Shown in pieces: positions 1 to 8,109 of a stretch of DNA of 10,176 bases. The DNA is from an uncultured Candidatus Pelagibacter sp. (GTDB lineage Bacteria > Pseudomonadota > Alphaproteobacteria > Pelagibacterales > Pelagibacteraceae): NCBI GenBank assembly GCA_905612385.1, contig CAJQRR010000063.1, forward strand, positions 1-10,176. The letters are read 5' to 3'. Made by a program: the position numbers and the translations under genes. The notes under the pieces were generated by a model. That model worked only from the letters and a program-made list of their open reading frames with translations, did no database searches and was not told where the DNA came from. Position 1 is the stretch's first letter, and each line of letters begins with the position of its first letter.

Positions 1-695
1 CTGAAGAAGTAAAAAAAATTTTTCCCACCAAGGAAACAACTATATTTTCTAGTGATACAATGAATAAAAAAAGTTCAGCAGATGTTTTAGAAAAAATTAT
101 AGATAATAAAATTCAAATTTTAATTGGAACTCAATTAATCTCTAAAGGATTCCACTTTCCAAGTTTAAATTGTATTGTTGTTGTTGATATTGACTTATCA
201 TCACAAGGTCATGACTTACGGGGCGCAGAAAAGAATTTACAATTATATCACCAACTTTCAGGTAGAGCAGGAAGAACAGGAAAACCAGCAACTGTTTATT
301 TTCAAACTTATAATTTAGATACAAAAATGATAACAGACATTACAAATAAAGATCCCGATATTTTTTTAGATAAAGAACTCGAAATTAGAAGGGCAAATAA
401 TCTTCCACCGTTTCAGAGATTTATTGCTTTAATAATTACTGGCAGCAATGAAAGAGAACTTGAAAAAGAGGCTTATAAGTTTAAAGTTTTTATAGAAAGT
501 GCTGTTGAAGGTAGAGTTCTTGGCCCTGTGAATGCACCTATATTTAGATTAAAAAGAAAGTTCAGAGTTAGACTTTTGATCAGAGGTAGAAAATCCATAA
601 AAGTGCAGAATTCACTAGCCAAAACTATTGAAAAATTCAAATTTCCTACTGGAATGAAACTAACAGTTGATGTCGATCCAATAAACTTCAATTAA
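1..695 (+). CDS. priA: Primosomal replication-restart helicase PriA (N' protein), C-terminal part; 5' end outside window
   Basis: PriA is a superfamily 2 3'-to-5' DNA helicase that recognises stalled forks and starts primosome reassembly. The open frame runs in from the left edge (first whole codon at position 3, no stop before it) and ends at TAA 693-695, giving about 230 residues. Full PriA proteins are roughly 650-730 aa, so the DNA-binding domain, Walker A and zinc cysteines lie outside. Visible are helicase motif V (GTQLISKGFHFP, fragment residues 42-53), the VVDID strand, and motif VI (QLSGRAGRTG, residues 84-93). These are followed by the PriA-specific C-terminal domain with ERR..(P)P near LEIRRANNLPPF, LGPVNAP, a basic RLKRKFRVRLLIRG stretch and the terminal VDVDPINF, matching the usual PriA ending. 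The ATG at 60 is internal to the gene and is not the start. It lies upstream of the F1 operon, a placement common in Alphaproteobacteria. Confidence 0.95.
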   Translation, partial: EEVKKIFPTKETTIFSSDTMNKKSSADVLEKIIDNKIQILIGTQLISKGFHFPSLNCIVVVDIDLSSQGHDLRGAEKNLQLYHQLSGRAGRTGKPATVYFQTYNLDTKMITDITNKDPDIFLDKELEIRRANNLPPFQRFIALIITGSNERELEKEAYKFKVFIESAVEGRVLGPVNAPIFRLKRKFRVRLLIRGRKSIKVQNSLAKTIEKFKFPTGMKLTVDVDPINFN

Positions 696-805
696 TGGTC
701 AAAAAATAACACTTTTAGACAATGTGTGACTTGAAGAGAATAGGGTCATATGTTAATTAAAACAGAAATTTAATAAATCTTCAAATATTTATAAGGAACA
801 ATAAA
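696..805 (+). promoter_or_regulatory. priA-atpH spacer, probable promoter and leader of the F1 ATP synthase operon
   Basis: This 110 nt spacer is the longest non-coding stretch in the window and the only one in the rightward half large enough for a promoter. It is A/T rich. A -35-like TAGACA at 716-721 (5 of 6 to TTGACA) is followed 19 nt later by a poor -10-like TAGGGT (741-746). A second weak pair is TTGAAG (731-736) with A/T-rich TTAATT (753-758). Neither is convincing, so the promoter call rests mainly on position. No terminator-like hairpin follows priA, so read-through from priA into the atp genes is also possible. No riboswitch or small RNA fold was recognised. Confidence 0.35.
793..798 (+). 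promoter_or_regulatory. Shine-Dalgarno site fixing the TTG start of atpH
   Basis: AAGGAA lies 7 nt before the TTG at 806-808. The atpH frame has an upstream stop (TAA 758-760) and no ATG or GTG between that stop and 806, so this site together with the family alignment decides the start. Confidence 0.6.
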
Positions 806-1363
806 TTGAGCAAAAATAAAGGTTTTTCTGAAACATCGGCAGGTAGATATTCCCTGGCACTTTATGAATTAGCTATAGAAGCTAATAATTTAAGTGAGAT
901 TGAGGTTCATTCTGCTTCAATTATTAATTTAATTACTTTAAGTAAAGATTTTAAATCTTTAATCAAAGATCCAACAAACAACAAAGAAGACCAATTGAAT
1001 GCTCTAAGTAAAATTTCAGAACAATATAAAATAAATGAATTATTAACAAAATTTTTAAGCTTTCTAATATCTAAAAGAAGATTCTTTTATGTAGATAAAA
1101 TTCTAAAAAGCTTTGTTGAGACATGTTCGGTCAAAAGAGGTGAATTAAAAGCAGAATTAACTTCTGCAAAAGATCTTACTGAAAATGAAATTAATAACAT
1201 AAAAGAAGAATTGACTAAAAACTTTAGTTCAAAAATAAAATTAAACTACAAACATGATGCAAGTTTAATTGGGGGTTTGATTGTGCAAGTCGGAAGCACA
1301 ATGGTGGACACTTCCATTAAAAATAAATTACAACAAATCGAAAATAGGATGATAGAGGCATAA
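806..1363 (+). CDS. atpH: ATP synthase F1 delta subunit (OSCP homologue), TTG start
   Basis: The delta subunit caps the alpha3beta3 head and ties it to the peripheral stalk b subunits, on the cytoplasmic face of the inner membrane. The product is 185 aa, the normal length for the family (about 175-185). The N-terminal helical domain begins with the typical AGRYSLALYELA (about residues 12-23). The C-terminal part carries the family signature region IGGLIVQVGSTMVD (about 155-168) followed by SIKNKLQQIENR. Translation starts at TTG (806-808), since the first in-frame ATG would be residue 166. The AAGGAA ribosome site is well placed. It is the first gene of a five-gene operon; its stop TAA (1361-1363) directly abuts the ATG of atpA, which favours translational coupling. 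Confidence 0.95.
   Translation: MSKNKGFSETSAGRYSLALYELAIEANNLSEIEVHSASIINLITLSKDFKSLIKDPTNNKEDQLNALSKISEQYKINELLTKFLSFLISKRRFFYVDKILKSFVETCSVKRGELKAELTSAKDLTENEINNIKEELTKNFSSKIKLNYKHDASLIGGLIVQVGSTMVDTSIKNKLQQIENRMIEA
1354..1358 (+). promoter_or_regulatory. Shine-Dalgarno site for atpA, inside the end of atpH
   Basis: AGAGG sits 5 nt before the atpA ATG at 1364 and lies within the last codons of atpH, so ribosomes ending atpH cover it. This supports coupled translation. Confidence 0.55.
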
Positions 1364-2899
1364 ATGGATATAAACCCATCAGAAGTAACAAAGATATTAA
1401 AAGAACAAATTAAAAAATTTGGTGATAAAGCAGAAGTAACTGAAGTTGGTCAAGTTTTATCAGTTGGAGACGGTATTGCTAGAGTATATGGACTAGATAA
1501 TGTTCAAGCTGGTGAGATGGTAGAATTTTCTGACGGATCAAAAGGAATGGCTCTAAACTTAGAAAGTGAAAATGTTGGAGTTGTAATTTTTGGAGATGAT
1601 AGAAAAATTAAAGAAGGTGATGTTGTTAAAAGAACAGGAAGTATTGTTGATACACCTGTTGGAAAAGAATTATTAGGAAGAGTTGTTGATGGATTGGGAA
1701 ATCCAATTGATGGCAAAGGAGCTCTCGATAAAGCAACAAAAAGAAGCAGAGTTGAAGTAAAAGCTCCTGGTATTATTCCAAGACAATCTGTTAGTGAACC
1801 AATGCAAACAGGGTTAAAATCAATTGATAGTTTAGTACCTGTTGGAAGAGGACAGCGTGAATTAATTATTGGTGACAGACAAACAGGAAAAACTGCGGTT
1901 GCTATTGATGCAATCATTAACCAGAAAAAAATAAATGAATCTGGAGATGAGAAGCAAAAACTTTACTGTATTTACGTAGCCATAGGTCAAAAAAGATCTA
2001 CAGTTAGACAAATTCAAAAAACCCTAGAAGAAGCTGGTGCAATGGAATATACAACAATTGTAGCCGCCACTGCTTCAGATGCAGCACCACTTCAATTCTT
2101 AGCACCTTATACTGGCTGCACAATGGGTGAATTCTATAGAGATAATGGTATGCACGCATTAATCATTTATGATGATTTATCTAAACAGGCTGTAGCTTAC
2201 AGACAAATGTCACTTTTATTAAGAAGACCTCCAGGAAGGGAAGCTTACCCAGGAGACGTATTTTACTTACACAGTAGATTGCTCGAAAGAGCTGCCAAGC
2301 TTAGTGATGAGCATGGTGGAGGATCATTAACCGCTCTTCCAATAATTGAAACGCAAGGTGGAGACGTATCAGCGTTTATCCCTACTAACGTTATATCAAT
2401 TACTGATGGACAAATATTTCTTGAAACAGAATTGTTTAACCAAGGAATTAGACCAGCGATTAACGTCGGTTTATCAGTTTCTAGAGTTGGATCTGCAGCA
2501 CAAACAAAAGCAATGAAAAAAGTTTCTGGTTCAATGAAACTTGAGCTAGCTCAATATAGAGAAATGGCAGCCTTCGCACAATTTGGATCTGATTTAGATG
2601 CATCAACTCAAAAACTTTTAAATAGAGGTTCAAAATTAACCGAACTTCTAAAACAAAAACAATATTCTCCAATGACAGTTGCTGAACAAGTAATTTCAGT
2701 TTTTTGTGGAGTTAAAGGTTATTTGGATGATGTAGAGCTTAAAGATATTGCTGAGTTTGAATCTAAAATTATTGAAAAATGTAAATCTGAAAAACCAGAA
2801 ATTTTAGAATCTGTTTTAAGCTCAGGTAAGCTTGAAGAAGATACTGAAAAATTATTGGTTGAAGTAATAATGGAGCTTAAGAAAAACTTTAATTCATAA
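1364..2899 (+). CDS. atpA: ATP synthase F1 alpha subunit
   Basis: Non-catalytic nucleotide-binding subunit of the alpha3beta3 hexamer, contributing residues to each catalytic site. It is 511 aa, the normal family length (about 500-515). The N-terminal beta-barrel domain covers roughly residues 25-95. The P-loop GDRQTGKT is at 170-177, a Walker B-like strand ending in IIYDD at about 267-271, and the alpha/beta signature [10 protein letters not shown] at 364-373. This is followed directly by the arginine finger equivalent R374 in SRVGSAAQ, which completes the active site on the neighbouring beta subunit. The C-terminal helical domain ends in IMELKKNF. The ATG is fixed by adjacency to the atpH stop and the upstream AGAGG. 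A 3 nt gap separates it from atpG. All key residues are present and nothing is unusual. Confidence 0.98.
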   Translation: MDINPSEVTKILKEQIKKFGDKAEVTEVGQVLSVGDGIARVYGLDNVQAGEMVEFSDGSKGMALNLESENVGVVIFGDDRKIKEGDVVKRTGSIVDTPVGKELLGRVVDGLGNPIDGKGALDKATKRSRVEVKAPGIIPRQSVSEPMQTGLKSIDSLVPVGRGQRELIIGDRQTGKTAVAIDAIINQKKINESGDEKQKLYCIYVAIGQKRSTVRQIQKTLEEAGAMEYTTIVAATASDAAPLQFLAPYTGCTMGEFYRDNGMHALIIYDDLSKQAVAYRQMSLLLRRPPGREAYPGDVFYLHSRLLERAAKLSDEHGGGSLTALPIIETQGGDVSAFIPTNVISITDGQIFLETELFNQGIRPAINVGLSVSRVGSAAQTKAMKKVSGSMKLELAQYREMAAFAQFGSDLDASTQKLLNRGSKLTELLKQKQYSPMTVAEQVISVFCGVKGYLDDVELKDIAEFESKIIEKCKSEKPEILESVLSSGKLEEDTEKLLVEVIMELKKNFNS

Positions 2900-2902
2900 T
2901 AT

Positions 2903-5199
<2,297 letters not shown>

Positions 5200-5201
5200 T
5201 A

Positions 5202-5594
5202 ATGAGTGAAGAGTTTAAGATAGAAATAGTAAACCCTGAGAAATCTTTTCTTTCAAAAGAAGATGTAACGGAAGTTGTTGTGCCAGCTTTTGAAGGAGAA
5301 ATGGGAATTTTAAAAGATCACATATCAATCATTTCATTTTTAAAACCTGGTATTATCAAAATCTTTTCTAAGTCTGGGGAGGAGCATTATTATGTTGAAG
5401 ATGGAATTGTTGAATTTAAGAATAATAATTTGTCGGTACTAACAAGCTCGATTTTTAATATCAAAGATTTTGATAAAGATAAAATTAGTGAACTACTAAC
5501 ACAAGCAGAAGAGTATTCAAAAAATAGTGAAATTACAGATCAAAATAAATATTTAGTGGATCAAAAAATTGATGTGCTAAAAACTCTTAACTAA
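5202..5594 (+). CDS. atpC: ATP synthase F1 epsilon subunit
   Basis: Epsilon binds the foot of gamma and the c-ring. In many bacteria its C-terminal helices restrain ATP hydrolysis. The product is 130 aa (family about 130-140). The N-terminal beta-sandwich covers residues 1 to about 85, with the typical VVPAFEGEMGILKDHISIISFLKPG (about 27-51) and an EHYYVEDGIVEF strand. The C-terminal helical part (about residues 90-130, starting DKDKISELLTQAEEYSK) is short and polar. Whether it can act as the inhibitory arm cannot be judged from sequence alone. It is the last gene of the F1 operon. Its final 8 bases overlap the end of the convergent rppH gene. Confidence 0.95.
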   Translation: MSEEFKIEIVNPEKSFLSKEDVTEVVVPAFEGEMGILKDHISIISFLKPGIIKIFSKSGEEHYYVEDGIVEFKNNNLSVLTSSIFNIKDFDKDKISELLTQAEEYSKNSEITDQNKYLVDQKIDVLKTLN

Positions 5595-5596
5595 GA
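5585..5596 (-). terminator. Weak inverted repeat at the convergent atpC/rppH ends, possible minor terminator
   Basis: Read on the minus strand, TCTTAGTTAAGA is a perfect inverted repeat (4 bp stem with a 4 nt loop, or 5 bp with 2 nt), followed by G and five T (5583-5579). On the plus strand the T run is further away (eight T at 5609-5616) and not directly adjacent. The stem is short and all but one pair per arm are A-T, so it may not terminate; it is listed because no better candidate exists between two convergent operons. Confidence 0.2.
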
Positions 5597-6063
5597 ATCT
5601 CTTTAACCTTTTTTTTAACATCCTCATATACGTGTAATTTAAAGTCTACAACTAGGTCAGTAATCTTTTCAAGGTCAATCCATTTCCATTCACAGAACTC
5701 GGGATTTTTAGTTTTAATATTAATTTCACTATCTTGCCCTAAAAATCTCATTACAAACCATTTTTGTTCTTGACCTCTATATTTGCCTTTCCATATCACA
5801 CCTAGTAAATTTTTAGGTAGCTCGTAAGAGATTAAACCATCCAGTTCCTTTATTAAGTCAACATTCTTTATACTGGTTTCCTCTTCTAATTCTCTATAGG
5901 CAGCAGTTAGGTAATTTTCTCCCTCATCAACACCACCTTGAGGCATTTGCCAGAAATTTTTTTGATTATCTATTCTTTGTGCAACAAAGATTTTATTATC
6001 TTTATTTAAAACAACAATTCCAACTCCACTTCTAAGAGGCAGGCTTGTATTATTGTTTGTCAT
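5587..6063 (-). CDS. rppH: RNA 5'-pyrophosphohydrolase RppH (Nudix hydrolase)
   Basis: RppH removes pyrophosphate from the triphosphorylated 5' end of mRNA, exposing a monophosphate that speeds RNase E-type decay; close relatives hydrolyse diadenosine polyphosphates. The product is 158 aa, close to the family norm (about 155-175). It shows SGVGIVVLN at the first strand, FWQMPQGGVDEGE leading into the Nudix box (G43-x5-E49-x7-R57-E58-L-x-E61-E62-x-S64-I65), ELPKNLLG, and GQEQKWFVMRF, a run characteristic of RppH rather than other Nudix enzymes. The metal-binding glutamates are intact. The Gly near the end of the box is Ser64. The ATG (6063-6061) abuts the ctpA stop, so it is co-translated as last gene of the leftward unit. 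Its 3' end overlaps atpC by 8 bp. Confidence 0.93.
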   Translation of the reverse strand: MTNNNTSLPLRSGVGIVVLNKDNKIFVAQRIDNQKNFWQMPQGGVDEGENYLTAAYRELEEETSIKNVDLIKELDGLISYELPKNLLGVIWKGKYRGQEQKWFVMRFLGQDSEINIKTKNPEFCEWKWIDLEKITDLVVDFKLHVYEDVKKKVKEILS

Positions 6064-7194
6064 TTATCCGTTGAGTAATTTTATTGCAAAGTTTAATTGA
6101 TTATCTGTCTCAGAATTAAATTTAAAGTCTTCTGAACTTTCTACTACTTCTATATCAGGTGTTACCCCAACTTTTGAAATAGATTTTCCTGACGGGAGGT
6201 AATATTTTGAAATTGTTAGTCTAATAGCTCCTCTATTTTTTAAAGGAATTATTGATTGTACAGAGCCTTTTCCATAACTATTCTCACCAACTAAAATTGC
6301 TCTTTTATGATCTTTTAATGCGCCAGCTACTATTTCTGATGCTGATGCTGACCCATAGTTAATAAGTATAATTAGTGTTTTACCATTTGTTAAATCACCT
6401 TTTTTAGCAAACCATTTTCGATTTTCTGAGGCCTGTCGGCTTTTTGTTGATACGATTTCACCATTCTCAAGAAAAAAATCAGATATTTTAATAGCCTGAG
6501 AAAGTAAACCTCCAGGATTATTTCTTAAATCTAAAATATATCCTTTTAAGTTTTTATTTTTATTTAGTTTTTTAACTTTTTCTTTAATTTGATCACTGCT
6601 ATTTTCATTAAAAGAAGTTAACCTAATGTAACCAATGTTATTATCAATAAGTTCAGATTTAACTGATTGAACTTGAATAATTTCTCTCGTTATATTAAAG
6701 ATTAGTGCTTTTTTAACACCTCGTCTTCTAACGGTTATTTCAATACTAGACCCAACAAGTCCTCTCATTAAATCAACAGCATCCATTAATGATTTACCTT
6801 GCACCTGCACACCATCAATCTTTACAATATAATCTCCTGCTTTTAACCCTGCTTTTGAAGCTGGAGTATTATCAATAGGAGTGATTACTTTCACCACACC
6901 TGATTCCATGCCAACCTCAATCCCAAGACCACCAAACTTACCACTTGTTTCAGTTTGCATACTTTCAAAACTTTCAGGTGTCATGTATGCAGAATAAGGA
7001 TCTAAAGATTGCAGTAGTCCATTTATTGCAGCATCCATACTTTTTGATTGGTCTACTTCATCAACATATTCTTTACTAATTTTTTCAAGCACCTCACCAA
7101 ATAGGTCTATTTTTTTATAAATATCAGTATTTTCAGAAAAACTTTTTTCAAAAAAAAATAGAGATACGATGATAAAAAATATTTTTTTTTTCAT
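6064..7194 (-). CDS. ctpA: Exported carboxy-terminal processing protease, S41 family (CtpA)
   Basis: Periplasmic serine protease with a Ser-Lys dyad that trims or degrades envelope proteins near their C termini. The chosen start gives 376 aa: a signal peptide MKKKIFFIIVSLFFFEKSFS (residues 1-20, cleavage probably before or near ENTD), an N-terminal helical region with GLLQSLDPYSAYMTP (about 59-73), a PDZ domain (about 82-157, including GLGIEVG and AGLKAGDYIVKIDG), then the protease core. The core has LDLRNNPGG (about 222-230), SASASEI with catalytic Ser284, Asp295, and YGKG with Lys309. The 25-residue Ser-to-Lys spacing equals that of E. coli Prc. A longer frame to an ATG at 7239 exists, but it would overlap rsfS by 40 bp and put a polar stretch ahead of the signal peptide, so it was not chosen. 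It starts 5 nt after rsfS; the substrate is unknown. Confidence 0.93.
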   Translation of the reverse strand: MKKKIFFIIVSLFFFEKSFSENTDIYKKIDLFGEVLEKISKEYVDEVDQSKSMDAAINGLLQSLDPYSAYMTPESFESMQTETSGKFGGLGIEVGMESGVVKVITPIDNTPASKAGLKAGDYIVKIDGVQVQGKSLMDAVDLMRGLVGSSIEITVRRRGVKKALIFNITREIIQVQSVKSELIDNNIGYIRLTSFNENSSDQIKEKVKKLNKNKNLKGYILDLRNNPGGLLSQAIKISDFFLENGEIVSTKSRQASENRKWFAKKGDLTNGKTLIILINYGSASASEIVAGALKDHKRAILVGENSYGKGSVQSIIPLKNRGAIRLTISKYYLPSGKSISKVGVTPDIEVVESSEDFKFNSETDNQLNFAIKLLNG

Positions 7195-7199
7195 ATGAT

Positions 7200-7550
7200 T
7201 TATATCATTACTTTTTCTTTGGGAATTAGTTCTGACCATATTTTTTCAAGCTCATAAAATTTTCTTTTATCAGGATTAAAAATATGAACGATCAAATCAA
7301 TGCCATCAACTAATTTCCAGTCTAAACTTTCTTTTCCTTCTATCTTAGAATTTTTAACTCCATTAGTTTTTAGTTTTTCTAGGACTTGCTCAGATAAAGC
7401 TTGAATATGTCTTGAAGAAGTTCCACTTGCTATGATCATATAGTCTGCCATGGAACTTTTATTTTTAAGGTCTATAGAAATTATATCTAAAGCTTTATTG
7501 GAATCCAGAGTATCTAATATGATGCTTTTGAGATCTTTATTTTTATGCAT
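7200..7550 (-). CDS. rsfS: Ribosomal silencing factor RsfS (Iojap / YbeB family)
   Basis: RsfS binds protein L14 of the 50S subunit and blocks joining to 30S, lowering translation when nutrients are short. The product is 116 aa, a normal family length (about 105-120). Hallmarks are DLKNKSSMADYMIIASGTSS (about 27-46), RHIQALSEQV (47-56), the GKESLDWKLVDG segment (72-83) and DLIVHIFNPDKRKFYELEKIWS (85-106). The start ATG at 7550 is preceded by TAAGG 11 nt upstream. It lies 16 nt downstream of nadD, the pairing seen in very many bacteria, and its stop is 5 nt before the ctpA ATG. Confidence 0.95.
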   Translation of the reverse strand: MHKNKDLKSIILDTLDSNKALDIISIDLKNKSSMADYMIIASGTSSRHIQALSEQVLEKLKTNGVKNSKIEGKESLDWKLVDGIDLIVHIFNPDKRKFYELEKIWSELIPKEKVMI

Positions 7551-7561
7551 TAATTTAAAAA

Positions 7562-7566
7562 CCTTA
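7562..7566 (-). promoter_or_regulatory. Ribosome-binding site of rsfS
   Basis: TAAGG on the minus strand, directly after the nadD TGA stop and 11 nt before the rsfS ATG. The spacing is a little long but it is the only purine-rich match in the 16 nt gap. Confidence 0.4.
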
Positions 7567-8109
7567 TCAAACTTTTCTTAATTGAGAAGATGAAATATTG
7601 ACTTTTTTAAAATTGATAAATGTCAGCTTTTTTTTATTTGCCCCACCAAATGTTACTGACTTTAAAGATTTGGCCTTGTAGCCTTGACGATCAAATACAA
7701 GAATATTGCACTTATTTATAATAGACTTCCATTTATACCACTTATGAAAATTAATAAGGTTGTCAGCACCCATAATGAAATATAATTCAAATTTTTTGTC
7801 TTTATTTAAATATTTAATTAAATCAATCGTTCTATTGGATGCTATTTTATCTTCATAAAATTTCACTTTAATAAAATCATTCTTATCTATTAATTTTTTG
7901 GCAAACTGTGTTCTGCTTCTTAAATTAGAGCTACTTTCTTCTTTAAATGGATTCTGTTTTGTAATCGCCCAAATAATATTCTTTAGTTCAAATCTTTTTT
8001 TAGCTTGTAAAGATATTTCTAAATGTCCTTTATGAGCTGGATCAAAAGTGCCTCCCAAAATACCAATTCTGATTTTTTGTAATTTCAATTTATTTTCTAG
8101 TCTGACCAT
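7567..8109 (-). CDS. nadD: Nicotinate-nucleotide adenylyltransferase
   Basis: NadD joins ATP and nicotinate mononucleotide to give deamido-NAD, a central step of NAD synthesis in the cytoplasm. With the ATG at 8109 the protein is 180 aa. It shows the nucleotidyltransferase signature GGTFDPAHKGH (19-29), ITKQNPFKEE, FIMGADNLINFHKW, and ISSSQLR (172-178), the ISSTxIR counterpart. The protein ends only two residues later at TGA 7569-7567, shorter at the C terminus than the roughly 200-215 aa of well-studied homologues. The start is uncertain: ATG 8124 (185 aa, overlapping proA by 35 bp), ATG 8109 (20 bp overlap) and TTG 8088 (173 aa, no overlap, starting 1 nt after the proA stop) are all open, and none has a good ribosome site. 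The TTG gives a leader length closest to other NadD proteins. Confidence 0.9.
   Translation of the reverse strand: MVRLENKLKLQKIRIGILGGTFDPAHKGHLEISLQAKKRFELKNIIWAITKQNPFKEESSSNLRSRTQFAKKLIDKNDFIKVKFYEDKIASNRTIDLIKYLNKDKKFELYFIMGADNLINFHKWYKWKSIINKCNILVFDRQGYKAKSLKSVTFGGANKKKLTFINFKKVNISSSQLRKV

Noticed and set aside
60..62. ATG as start of a short helicase-like protein
   Set aside because: The frame is open to the left edge and the downstream sequence begins mid-helicase; this is the end of priA.
1504..1917. Open frame of 137 codons antisense to atpA
   Set aside because: It mirrors the strongly biased atpA codons, resembles no known family, and lies opposite the P-loop region of a certain gene; a shadow frame.
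7182..7210. Inverted repeat ATGAT-ATAA-ATCAT at the ctpA start as a regulatory hairpin
   Set aside because: The 5 bp stem is almost all A-T, expected often by chance at this base composition, and has no supporting context.
7195..7239. Longer N terminus for CtpA from an ATG at 7239
   Set aside because: It would overlap rsfS by 40 bp, place a charged segment before the signal peptide, and correspond to the rsfS 3' end read in another frame.
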